The notes beneath the pieces are model-generated. The model worked only from the letters and a program-made list of their open reading frames with translations, was not told the DNA's origin and made no database searches. Source: Actinomadura physcomitrii (GTDB lineage: Bacteria; Actinomycetota; Actinomycetes; Streptosporangiales; Streptosporangiaceae). From it: a stretch of 60,761 nucleotides of DNA. Position 1 is the stretch's first letter. Each line of letters begins with the position of its first letter. This document shows, piece by piece, positions 43,137 through 51,166 of the stretch. The position numbers were made by a program, and so were the translations under genes. The stretch covers positions 1 to 60,761 of the forward strand of contig NZ_WBMS02000058.1 in NCBI RefSeq assembly GCF_008923205.2, given 5' to 3'.

Positions 43137-43601
43137 GTGGGACGTCATCGGTCGGACCCTATAGGTCTCGCACGCATCGTGATCGCGGCCATCGCCGTGG
43201 TCTTCGCCTTAGCGCTTCTCGTGGTGGGCGGCATCGCGCTCGTGAACGCGGTGTCCGGCTCGCCGGACAAGGAAGCCCCGTCCGCGGCCCCCGAATCCCC
43301 GAGCGGCGGCCGCACGTCCTCCACCGATGCGTCCCCCACCGCGAAGGCCCCCTCGTCGAGCGTCCCGCTGCTGATCCGCGTCACCGGCCAGCCGACCACG
43401 GTGATCGTCCGTGTCCCCGACACCGGGCGGGTGCTGACCCAGGGCGTCCACGACACCGGGGAGGTCCTGCAGTTCAAGGAGGACACCCTGGACGTCGTCG
43501 CGTCGAACGGCGGATCGCTCCAGGTCAGCATCTACGGCAAGCTGCAGGCGGCGAAGCCGCAGGGGCAGCGCGCCACCTGGTACGTGCGCCCGAAGGGCTA
43601 G
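43137..43601 (+). CDS. Membrane-anchored protein with RodZ-C-like (DUF4115-like) domain
   Basis: 154 residues from GTG 43137. One TM segment (about 13-35) is followed by a Ser/Pro/Thr-rich linker and a C-terminal beta domain (LIRVTGQPTTVIVRVPDTGRVLTQGVHDTGEVLQF, with GGSLQVSIYGKL) that resembles the extracytoplasmic domain of RodZ. It starts 9 bases after the DedA stop, so it is probably in the same transcript. A role at the cell envelope is inferred from the layout only. Confidence 0.7.
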   Translation: MGRHRSDPIGLARIVIAAIAVVFALALLVVGGIALVNAVSGSPDKEAPSAAPESPSGGRTSSTDASPTAKAPSSSVPLLIRVTGQPTTVIVRVPDTGRVLTQGVHDTGEVLQFKEDTLDVVASNGGSLQVSIYGKLQAAKPQGQRATWYVRPKG

Positions 43602-44134
43602 GACAGGCCGAGGTCGTCGACGGCGTAGGGGTGCCGGTAGGCGAGGCCCTCTTCGGCGATGCGGGCGGCGGCGCCGCGTTCCAGGATCGTCGCGACGGCG
43701 ACGACCTCCGCGCCGGCCTCGCGCAGCGCCTCGACGGCGGTGAGCACGGACCCGCCGGTGGTGGAGGTGTCCTCGACGGCGAGGACGCGGCGCCCGGCGA
43801 CGTCGGGGCCCTCGATGCGGCGCTGCAGGCCGTGCGCCTTGCCGGCCTTGCGGACGACGAACGCGTCGAGGCGGCGGCCGCGCGCGGCGGCGGCGTGCAG
43901 CATGGCGGTGGCGACCGGGTCGGCGCCGAGGGTGAGGCCGCCGACGGCGTCGTAGTCCAGGTCGGCGGTCTCGTCCAGCATCACCCGCCCGACGAGGGGC
44001 GCGACGGCGCCGTCCAGGGTGACCCGGCGCAGGTCGACGTACCAGGACGCCTTCTTGCCGGAGGACAGGGTGAAGTCGCCGTGCACGACGGCCTTGTCCT
44101 TGATCTCTCGCAGCAGCTCATCACGATCGCTCAC
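43598..44134 (-). CDS. pyrE: Orotate phosphoribosyltransferase
   Basis: 178 residues from GTG 44134 (VSDRDELL, the usual start for this family); the frame is open to an ATG at 44152 and no clear SD separates them. TLSSGKKASWYVDLR and the PRPP loop VLAVEDTSTTGGSVLTAV are intact. It makes OMP from orotate and PRPP in pyrimidine synthesis. Its stop overlaps that of the convergent RodZ-C-like gene by 4 bases. Confidence 0.96.
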   Translation of the reverse strand: MSDRDELLREIKDKAVVHGDFTLSSGKKASWYVDLRRVTLDGAVAPLVGRVMLDETADLDYDAVGGLTLGADPVATAMLHAAAARGRRLDAFVVRKAGKAHGLQRRIEGPDVAGRRVLAVEDTSTTGGSVLTAVEALREAGAEVVAVATILERGAAARIAEEGLAYRHPYAVDDLGLS

Positions 44135-44205
44135 AGGAGGAACCCTATTCATCCGGCGCCGGGCCGCCGCAGCCGCACTGTACGGTTGCGGCGGGAAGGG
44201 GGGCC

Positions 44206-44724
44206 ATGACGCCGGGTTCCGTGGTGCTGCTGCACGCGCCGGGCGCGTCCGCCGCGTCCTGGGGCGACATGCCGGAGATGCTGCGCTCGTACGGGATGGA
44301 CGTGATCGCGCCGGACGTCCCGGACGGCGAGGGGGCCCGGTACGTCGCCCGTGTCTCGCTGATCGTCTCGGCGGCGGGGCCGTCGGTGCCGCTGGTGCTG
44401 GCGGCGCACGGCGCGGCGGGTCCGCTGCTGCCGGCGATCGCGCTGGCGCAGCGCGCGGCGCACCGGCCGGTGGGCGGTTACGTGTTCGTGGACGCGGATC
44501 TGCCGCGTCCGCCGGGCGCCGCGCACGACCACGGTTCGCTTCCGGGCCCGCCGGACTGGCCCGAGGCGCCCTGCGGCTACCTGCGCACGCACGCCGACCG
44601 GGCCGCGTTCCCCGATCGGGACGGGGCGGTCCGGGAGGCCCGGCTGCGCGGCTGGACCGTCGTCGAGCACGAGCCTCCCGCCGCCGCGGCCCAGGCGTTC
44701 AGCGAACTGATCACCACGCTCTAG
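44206..44724 (+). CDS. Alpha/beta-hydrolase-like protein lacking the nucleophile
   Basis: 172 residues, short for the fold. VVLLHAPGASAASWGDMPEMLRSYGMDVIAPDVPDG is the normal oxyanion region and first strands, as is the LVLAAHG strand, but where GxSxG is expected the sequence is AHGAAGP, with no serine, cysteine or aspartate. The cap and the usual C-terminal Asp/His are reduced. It is more likely a binding protein or a decayed enzyme than an active hydrolase. Confidence 0.8.
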   Translation: MTPGSVVLLHAPGASAASWGDMPEMLRSYGMDVIAPDVPDGEGARYVARVSLIVSAAGPSVPLVLAAHGAAGPLLPAIALAQRAAHRPVGGYVFVDADLPRPPGAAHDHGSLPGPPDWPEAPCGYLRTHADRAAFPDRDGAVREARLRGWTVVEHEPPAAAAQAFSELITTL

Positions 44725-44742
44725 GCCGCGGCGGGCGTGCCG

Positions 44743-46320
44743 TCAGGTCGCGTCGGTCTCGGGTGCGGGACGGTTCGAGCCGCGCAGGGTGAGCAGGGTG
44801 AGCAGCGCGGACGCGAGGGCTGCGGCCCCGCAGACGACGAAGCCGATGGAGTAGCCGTGTCCGACGGCGTCCAGGGCCATGGAGTGGACGGGCTTGAGCG
44901 GCGGCGCGGCGGCGGACGCGCTGTTGATGCCGAGCGGGCCGCCTTCGTGCAGCACCTCCAGCGCGGCGTGCTTGAGGCCGGCGGGCAGCGGCGACGCGTC
45001 GAGCTTGTCGGTGAAGCCGGAGCCGGCGCGGCTGAGGGCGACGGCGCCGATGACGGCGGGGCCGAGGGTGAAGCCGAAGTCGCGCAGCAGGTTGGTGGTC
45101 GCGCTGGCCATGCCCTCCAGGTGGTGCGGGACGGTGTTGACGGCGGTCGCGGTGATGGAGGAGACGGTGACGGCGAAGCCGATGCCGACCAGGCCGAGCG
45201 GCAGGATCAGCGAGGTCAGGGCGCGGTCACTGATGGGGAGGGTCGCGGTCCAGAAGTCGCCGGCGGCGATGAGGATCAGCCCGCCGCCGGTGAGCAGCCC
45301 GGGCGCGACCCGGTGCAGGAGCCGTTCGGTGACCGGCAGCAGCACGAGCGCGAGGCCGTTGAGCAGCAGGAACGCCATCGCGGTGTGCATGGGCTTCTGG
45401 TCCTGCGCGGGGCCGAGCCGGATGCTGACCGAGTAGGCGGTGCCGAGGAAGCTGAACATGCCGACGACGGCGACGATGGACGCGACGGCGAAGGCGCGGT
45501 TGGCGAACAGGTCGAGGCGCAGCAGCGGCGAGCGGACGCGCAGCTCGGCGGCGACGAACGCGGCGAGGAACACGGCGGCCAGCACGAACCCGGTGACGAC
45601 GGGAGCGGAGCCCCAGCCGTCGTCGGGGCCCTGGATGATGGCGAACAGCAGCGCGAACAGGCCGAGGCCGATGGTGATCTGCCCGGCCGGGTCGAGGGAG
45701 CGGCCTTCGGGGGCGCGGGAGTCGCGTGCCAGCAGGATGCTGACGGCCGCGCTGACCACCGCGACGATGGTGACGACGATGAACGACCAGCGCCACGACC
45801 CGTAGGTGGCGGTGATGCCGCCGAGCAGCGGCGCGAGGAACCCGCCGGTGGACAGGCACGCGGCCCACAGGGCGATCACCCGGGCGCGCCGGGTGCCGCC
45901 GCTGGTGCCGGCGGCGAGCATCGCCAGCGAGGTCGGGAACAGCGCGGCGGCGCCGAGACCGGCGAGCGCCTGCCCGACCCACAGCTGGTGGACGCCGGAG
46001 CTGGTGGTGCTGACGGTCTCGCCGATCGCCATCAGCACGGCGCCGCCGACGAGCAGCCGCTTGCGGCCGAACAGGTCGCCGAGCACGCCGAAGGTGAGCT
46101 CCAGGACGGCGACGGGCAGCAGGAACGCGTCGGAGATCCAGGTCAGCTGGGAGCCGACGGGGTGCAGGTCCTTCTGGAACAGGCCGTTGAGGGTGGCTGG
46201 GATCGCGATGCCGATCTGCGCGAGGCAGACCGCGACGCAGCAGGCGATCAGCGTGCCGCGGGCGAGGGACGGGCCGGACGCCGGCGTGGAGCGGGACGGG
46301 GTCTCCGCGGTGGTGGACAC
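44743..46320 (-). CDS. MFS transporter, DHA2-type drug exporter
   Basis: 525 residues with about 14 hydrophobic segments. The family motif in the loop after TM2, GVLGDLFGRKRLLVGG, and motif C-like GQALAGLGAAALFPTSLAML are present. The DHA2 group exports drugs and small organic molecules using the proton gradient. It lies 51 bases after the secreted hydrolase gene on the same strand, so the two may share the promoter at 47778-47807. Substrate unknown. Confidence 0.92.
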   Translation of the reverse strand: MSTTAETPSRSTPASGPSLARGTLIACCVAVCLAQIGIAIPATLNGLFQKDLHPVGSQLTWISDAFLLPVAVLELTFGVLGDLFGRKRLLVGGAVLMAIGETVSTTSSGVHQLWVGQALAGLGAAALFPTSLAMLAAGTSGGTRRARVIALWAACLSTGGFLAPLLGGITATYGSWRWSFIVVTIVAVVSAAVSILLARDSRAPEGRSLDPAGQITIGLGLFALLFAIIQGPDDGWGSAPVVTGFVLAAVFLAAFVAAELRVRSPLLRLDLFANRAFAVASIVAVVGMFSFLGTAYSVSIRLGPAQDQKPMHTAMAFLLLNGLALVLLPVTERLLHRVAPGLLTGGGLILIAAGDFWTATLPISDRALTSLILPLGLVGIGFAVTVSSITATAVNTVPHHLEGMASATTNLLRDFGFTLGPAVIGAVALSRAGSGFTDKLDASPLPAGLKHAALEVLHEGGPLGINSASAAAPPLKPVHSMALDAVGHGYSIGFVVCGAAALASALLTLLTLRGSNRPAPETDAT

Positions 46321-46371
46321 GTGGACTCCTGACGGAACGGGGTGGACGGTCAGCGGCTTCGGAATGTCGGG

Positions 46372-47736
46372 TCAGCGGCGGGCGCCGACGAGGGTGCCGG
46401 GCCGGTAGGGGACGAAGGCGGCGCCGTCGAGGCCGAGCGCGAGGGCGCTGCGCTGCAGTTGCGCGGCGCTCGTGCCGCTCCAGCGTCCGGTGGCGACCCG
46501 GTGCTGGACGGCGTGGACGGCCGCGACGGTCTCGGCGGTGCTGATGTTGCAGTGCCCCTGCCGGGCGACGTAGGCCTGGCGCAGCAGCGCGGACCGTCCG
46601 GCGGCCCGGACCCGTCCGGCGAACGCGTTCTCCTGCTCGACGGGGACGAGCTGGTCGGACGTGGTGTGCACGTCGAGCAGGGGGACGGCGAGGCCCTGGC
46701 CCGCGGTGGAGGTGCGGCGCAGGGACCGGACGGCGGCGGGGTCGGCGGTGACGTCCGCGCCCTTGGTGAGGCGGGCGAGGTCGGCCCGGAGGTTCAGCCC
46801 GGCGGTGCGGTACAGGGCGCGGACCTGCGCGGCGTGCGAGGACCGCCGCAGCAGCGCGGCGTAGTCGACGCCCTTGTTCCACGAGGTGTTGCCGCCCGCC
46901 GACAGTTCGACCTGGTAGCGCGCGGTGGTGAGGAAGGGCAGCAGGCCCAGGGCCAACCACGTGTACTGCTGCTTCTCCTGGCCGGCGTAGTCGTTCCTGG
47001 CGGGCGGCTGCTGCTGGTCCGGCGCCCAGTCGGCGAGGTTGAGGTAGGCGGCGGCGAGCGCGATCCGGGCCCGTCCCCGCGGGGTGGCCTGGGCCTTGGT
47101 GACGGCGTCGGTGAGCTTCGCGCCGAGCGCGGCGGACTCGCCGGCGTCGGCGAAGCCGACGAGCCGGGTGCCGGCTCCCGGGCCGAGCAGCGCGGCGATC
47201 GCGTACTCGGCGTCGAGCTGGTAGTTGTCCAGGTCGACGCCGCCCGCGACGAGGCCGCAGAGGCCGAGCGCGCCGTCGACGCGTCCGGCGCCGTCGCGGG
47301 CGATCTGCGCGTTGATCAGGCCGCCCATCGACTGGCCGACCGAGATGACGTGCCGGGGCCTGCCGGCGGCGCCGCGGAACGCGTCGATCGTGGCGAACTG
47401 GTCGCGTTCGGCGGACGTCAGCGCCCACATCGAGCCGTTCGGGTCGTAGGACGAGCCCGCGAGCGCGTAGCCCTCGGCGAGCAGCGCGGTCCGGGCGCCG
47501 GGGCTCGGCGCGTCCTGCGCGACGAGGGGACCGAAACCGTGGCTGAACAGCAGGAGCGTGCCGTTCCAGCGGGCGGGCACTTCGGCGGTCCAGGAGGCGC
47601 CGTCGGCGAGCTTGCCGGAATACGAGGCGGTATTCGCCTGGGTGGACGCGGCGGACGGCAGGGCGGGGGCGAGGGTCAGGGCGGTGCAGGCGGCGGCGAG
47701 GCCGCCGAGGCGGCGGGCACGGCGCGGGAGGGACAT
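46372..47736 (-). CDS. Secreted alpha/beta hydrolase (esterase/peptidase-like)
   Basis: 454 residues. A signal peptide (about 1-30, cleavage near SAAS) is followed by an alpha/beta hydrolase: LLLFSHGFGP, nucleophile elbow VGQSMGG (Ser), DQLVPVEQENAF (late Asp region) and GHCNISTAE (catalytic His). A long helical insertion (about 170-290) forms the lid. It is exported and probably splits an ester or amide bond outside the cell. The position before the MFS gene and near a PaaX-type regulator suggests a small catabolic or defence module. Confidence 0.85.
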   Translation of the reverse strand: MSLPRRARRLGGLAAACTALTLAPALPSAASTQANTASYSGKLADGASWTAEVPARWNGTLLLFSHGFGPLVAQDAPSPGARTALLAEGYALAGSSYDPNGSMWALTSAERDQFATIDAFRGAAGRPRHVISVGQSMGGLINAQIARDGAGRVDGALGLCGLVAGGVDLDNYQLDAEYAIAALLGPGAGTRLVGFADAGESAALGAKLTDAVTKAQATPRGRARIALAAAYLNLADWAPDQQQPPARNDYAGQEKQQYTWLALGLLPFLTTARYQVELSAGGNTSWNKGVDYAALLRRSSHAAQVRALYRTAGLNLRADLARLTKGADVTADPAAVRSLRRTSTAGQGLAVPLLDVHTTSDQLVPVEQENAFAGRVRAAGRSALLRQAYVARQGHCNISTAETVAAVHAVQHRVATGRWSGTSAAQLQRSALALGLDGAAFVPYRPGTLVGARR

Positions 47737-47777
47737 GAGCGGCTCCTGATCGGGGAGCGTGCCGGAAGGTCGCCGCG

Positions 47778-47807
47778 AATGTACGGCTGTTTCTTGACGG
47801 CTGTCAA
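47778..47807 (-). promoter_or_regulatory. Promoter of the hydrolase/MFS unit with overlapping palindrome
   Basis: On the minus strand TTGACA (47802-47807) and TACATT (47778-47783) are 18 bases apart, an almost ideal sigma-70-type promoter, 41 bases before the hydrolase start. TTGAC-GGCT-GTCAA (47794-47807) is a palindrome covering the -35. Confidence 0.75.
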
Positions 47808-47859
47808 TAATGTGACGAATATCGGATCATGCGCCGCCGCACGCCGATGATCAGCAGTT

Positions 47860-48717
47860 TCAACCCAGCGGAAGGGTGTCCAGGATCCGGGCCGCCTCCG
47901 CCGCGGCCGGGCGCTCCCACCGTCCGGCGAGGTCGCGGAAGACCGCCTCCGCGCGCATCGCGGGCCAGCCCTCCGGCAGGTGCTCGGCCGGCAGGTGCGG
48001 GTCGCGGCGCACCAGCTCCAGCCAGTCGCTGTGCAGGACGAGCTGCCGCGCGAGGTCGTCGGGCAGCCCGGCCGCGGCGTCCGGGCAGCCCGCCCCGCCG
48101 CCGCGGTCTGCGTCGCCCGCGGTGTCCCAGCGGTCGAGGAACGCCTGGTAGCGGGCGGCCATGGCGGGCACGTCGAACGCCTGCTCCAGCACGTCCCGCA
48201 CCTGCGTCGGCGGCAGCAAGCTCCCGCCGAACACCCGGATGTGGGCCTCCAGCCCGAGCCCGGCCACCGCCGCCGCGACGTCGACCATGCCGGGCGCCAC
48301 CCACAGCCCGTTCTGCAGCGGCCCGAACCCCGCCCAGATCAGCCGGGACCGCAGGTCGTGCCGCTCGCGCCGCCAGTCCTCCGGCAGCGAGAACCCGACG
48401 AGCGTCCACCGGCCGTCCCAGTTCCGGTTCACCACGTCCGCGCGCCAGATCCGCTCCCGGCCGTCCTCCAGCACCTCGGCGGCGTGCGCGGACAGCGCGA
48501 AGTACATCTTGCGGCCCTGCCGGTGCCGCTCCAGCAGCCCGCGCTTGACCATCCGGTTCAGCGACGTCCGGACCGCGTGCTCGCCGAGCCCCACCCGGCC
48601 GAGCACCTCGATGACGCTGCCCGCCGACACCGCGACGGGCCGCCCGAGCACGTGCGCCCCGAAGAACGTGAGCATCAGCGGGCGCGTGCGCGCCTCGGCG
48701 CCGGCGGAGTTGGGCAT
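47860..48717 (-). CDS. PaaX-family transcriptional regulator
   Basis: 285 residues from ATG 48717; TACGCT (48724-48729 on the minus strand) lies 6 bases before it, suggesting a leaderless message. The N-terminal winged helix (PLMLTFFGAHV, EHAVRTSLNRMVKRGLLERHRQGRKMYFALS) and the PaaX core (WDGRWTLVGFSLPEDWRRERHDLRSRLIWAGFGPLQNGLWVAP) are typical. PaaX represses phenylacetate catabolism through phenylacetyl-CoA; no paa genes are here, so this one may control the adjacent hydrolase/MFS pair. Confidence 0.92.
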   Translation of the reverse strand: MPNSAGAEARTRPLMLTFFGAHVLGRPVAVSAGSVIEVLGRVGLGEHAVRTSLNRMVKRGLLERHRQGRKMYFALSAHAAEVLEDGRERIWRADVVNRNWDGRWTLVGFSLPEDWRRERHDLRSRLIWAGFGPLQNGLWVAPGMVDVAAAVAGLGLEAHIRVFGGSLLPPTQVRDVLEQAFDVPAMAARYQAFLDRWDTAGDADRGGGAGCPDAAAGLPDDLARQLVLHSDWLELVRRDPHLPAEHLPEGWPAMRAEAVFRDLAGRWERPAAAEAARILDTLPLG

Positions 48718-48778
48718 CCCCACAGCGTAAGGGGCTCCGGCCGCCGCGCCGTGTCCGCTCGGTTCTCGACGAAGCCGT

Positions 48779-49420
48779 TCAGTTCTTGAGGAGGTCGTCC
48801 AGGAGCGCGTCGTAGTCGTCCTCGCTGCGGCCGAGGTCCATCCGGGCGCGGTAGCGCAGCCGCAGCAGCGCCTCGAGGCTGTCCTCGGCGAGGGCGACGT
48901 CGTCGGGGCCCGGGGTGAGCGACTCGTCGTCGGGGACGGGCGGCTCGTCGGGGTCGCCGATGCCGGTGCCGACGGCCCGGTCGCGCAGCGCGAGCACCAC
49001 GTCGGCGCCGCTGGTGGCCCAGTCGTGGGCGCCGGACGCGTCGCCCTGGGCGTACAGCACCTCGGCGACCGTGCGGTACACCTCCGGGTCGCGCGGCTTG
49101 TCGGCGCGGATCTGGTCGACGAGCGTGCGCGCCTCGTCGGCCCTGCCCAGCTCGAACAGCGCGTCGGCGAGGTAGGCGCGCGGGTCGCCGTACACCTCAC
49201 CGCCGTCCTCCATGGCCTTGCGGTACAGTTCGGCGGCCTTGGCGTGGTCGCCGGCGTGCTGCCACTGCTCACCGGCGCGCAGCAGGACGTTGGCGCGCGA
49301 GACCCCGCCCGTCACCGACTCGGCCAGCTCGGACAGCCGCTCGGCCGCCGAGATGTGATCGCCGGTGCGCAGGGTGTCGAACTCCAGGTCGTCGAGATCG
49401 TCTTCCGTCACATGCGTCAC
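48779..49420 (-). CDS. Tetratricopeptide-repeat protein
   Basis: 213 residues, acidic, no signal peptide. At least three TPR-like helical pairs are visible (RANVLLRAGEQWQHAGDHAKAAELYRKAMEDGG; DPRAYLADALFELGRADEARTLV; DPEVYRTVAEVLYAQGDASGAHDWA, each here read as adjoining segments), followed by an acidic C-terminal region. It is a protein-interaction module; partners are unknown. An isolated gene between paaX-like and NYN genes. Confidence 0.85.
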   Translation of the reverse strand: MTHVTEDDLDDLEFDTLRTGDHISAAERLSELAESVTGGVSRANVLLRAGEQWQHAGDHAKAAELYRKAMEDGGEVYGDPRAYLADALFELGRADEARTLVDQIRADKPRDPEVYRTVAEVLYAQGDASGAHDWATSGADVVLALRDRAVGTGIGDPDEPPVPDDESLTPGPDDVALAEDSLEALLRLRYRARMDLGRSEDDYDALLDDLLKN

Positions 49421-49512
49421 GGTTCAACGCTACCCGCAGGCGGCCGACCGAAGCGGGCGAATCACTGATGATCGTGCATTACCGGCCCGTATGTGTCCGG
49501 GGCGTACCGCCG

Positions 49513-50925
49513 TCACCTGCGGGAACGTTCGAGGGCGTCCCAGAATCCGCGGCGCAGCGCGTGCCGCACCTCGTCGTGGAGCAGGAAGTCGATGGGCAGC
49601 GAGGAGCCCTGCAGCAGGCGCGCCTCCAGGTCGGAGGGCATGCGCGGCTTGCGGGCGAGGACGGCCTCGAGCCACAGCGCGGGCGCGTCCCGCGCGACGG
49701 ACTCGCCGAAGTCCTGGCCCTCCTGGTGCGCGGCCTTCACGGCGTCGGAGAGGGTCGGGGTGTTCTGCTGCGCGGGGACGGGCGAGATCTGCTGGGGCCC
49801 GGTGTAGGGGCCGTGCGGCCGGCTCGCGGGCAGCGGCGACGCCCCGGACGACTGGGACGGCAGCGTCTGCGGCGGGGGCGGCGGCGACGGGGACGGCACC
49901 GGCGACGAGGTGTACTGCGGGCCGAGCGGCGGCTGGCCGGACGTCGGCGCGGGGGCCGGGGCGGCCGACGCGGACGGCCCGGACGAGGGCGGGGCCTGCA
50001 GCGGCGAGGAGGACGGCAGCGGCAGCCCGCCGGAGCCGAGCGAGGACGACGACGAGCCCAGCGAGGACGACGGCCCGAGGCCGCCGCTGCCCGGCAGGGG
50101 CAGCGGGCCGGTGGGGACGCCGGCGCCGCCGCTGCTCCCCCCGCCGTACCCGCCGGACGACCCGGACGAGCCCGACGATCCCGACGGGCCGAGCCCGGCG
50201 CCGGCCGGGCTGAGCGGCTGCCCGCCGATCGGGGACGACGGCGGCGGGCCGTTGTGCGTCGTGGTCTGCAGCGGGCCGAGCGGCGCGCCGGCGCCGCCGG
50301 GGCCGTGGCCGTTGGAGCCGTGCCCGTTGGACAGCGGGCCCGCGCCGAGCGCGGGGGCGCCGCCCGCGGAGCCCGCACCGGTGTCCATGCCGCTGAGCAG
50401 GTTGACGTAGGGGCGCAGGTGCCCGGCGCCGATCTCGATGAGGTCGTCGCACTCCTGCCGCAGCACGCGGGAGATCGTCCAGTTGCCGTCGACGGCGACG
50501 TGCACGACGGTGACGCGCAGGCCGAGGTCCTGGGCGTCGGAGACGGCCTGGGCGAGGTCCTCGTCGCCGCTGACGACGACGGCGTCGGCGAGGGCGCCGT
50601 TGCGGGCGAGGGTCATCAGGTCGCGGTGGATCTCGGTGTCGACGCCCTCGCGGCGGCCGGGGCGGATGCGGCCGAGGCGGAGCTTCAGGCCGGGCAGGTC
50701 GGCGAGCGCGTCGTGCTCGGGGGCGCGGCGGCCCTCGACGGTGGCCTCGTACCAGTAGCAGCGCAGCAGTGGCATGCCGGTGCGTTCGCGCGCGAGGTCG
50801 CTCAGCAGCTGCAGCAGGCCGCTGAAGTCCCACGAGACGGTCTCGCGATGGCGGGTGCCGTGCACCGCCATGGCGCCGTCGGCCAGCAGGTAGCCGGCGT
50901 CTACGAACAGCGCGCAGCGATCCAT
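49513..50925 (-). CDS. NYN-domain (PIN-like) RNase with long Pro/Gly/Ser linker
   Basis: 470 residues from ATG 50925. Residues 1-170 are an NYN/LabA-type domain: CALFVDAGYLLADGA (first Asp), DTEIHRDLMTLARNGALADAVVVSGDEDLAQAVSDAQDLGLRVTV, and a third acidic position, so the nuclease site appears intact. About 190-390 is a Gly/Pro/Ser low-complexity linker. The last 75 residues form a helical C-terminal domain. The family cleaves RNA; this one may be tethered to partners through its linker. No signal peptide. Confidence 0.88.
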   Translation of the reverse strand: MDRCALFVDAGYLLADGAMAVHGTRHRETVSWDFSGLLQLLSDLARERTGMPLLRCYWYEATVEGRRAPEHDALADLPGLKLRLGRIRPGRREGVDTEIHRDLMTLARNGALADAVVVSGDEDLAQAVSDAQDLGLRVTVVHVAVDGNWTISRVLRQECDDLIEIGAGHLRPYVNLLSGMDTGAGSAGGAPALGAGPLSNGHGSNGHGPGGAGAPLGPLQTTTHNGPPPSSPIGGQPLSPAGAGLGPSGSSGSSGSSGGYGGGSSGGAGVPTGPLPLPGSGGLGPSSSLGSSSSSLGSGGLPLPSSSPLQAPPSSGPSASAAPAPAPTSGQPPLGPQYTSSPVPSPSPPPPPQTLPSQSSGASPLPASRPHGPYTGPQQISPVPAQQNTPTLSDAVKAAHQEGQDFGESVARDAPALWLEAVLARKPRMPSDLEARLLQGSSLPIDFLLHDEVRHALRRGFWDALERSRR

Positions 50926-51166
50926 GCGACACCGCCCTTCCTCTACACGGGAGCTCACAGGCCGGCGTAGTGACCTCGGGCGCTTATAGCGTAGTGAAGC
51001 CCGTCAGCCCTGTAGGCCAATACGGCGATTCGCACTCTTTCATGGCATACCGCCGGTTCGCGACTCCCCAGTAACAACAAACTGGGAACCGCGGCGGACG
51101 CTACCAGCCGCTGCCGCCCCGCCCCGCCCTTCTTCATGATCTTTACGGGAAGAGCAGGTGGCCGGT

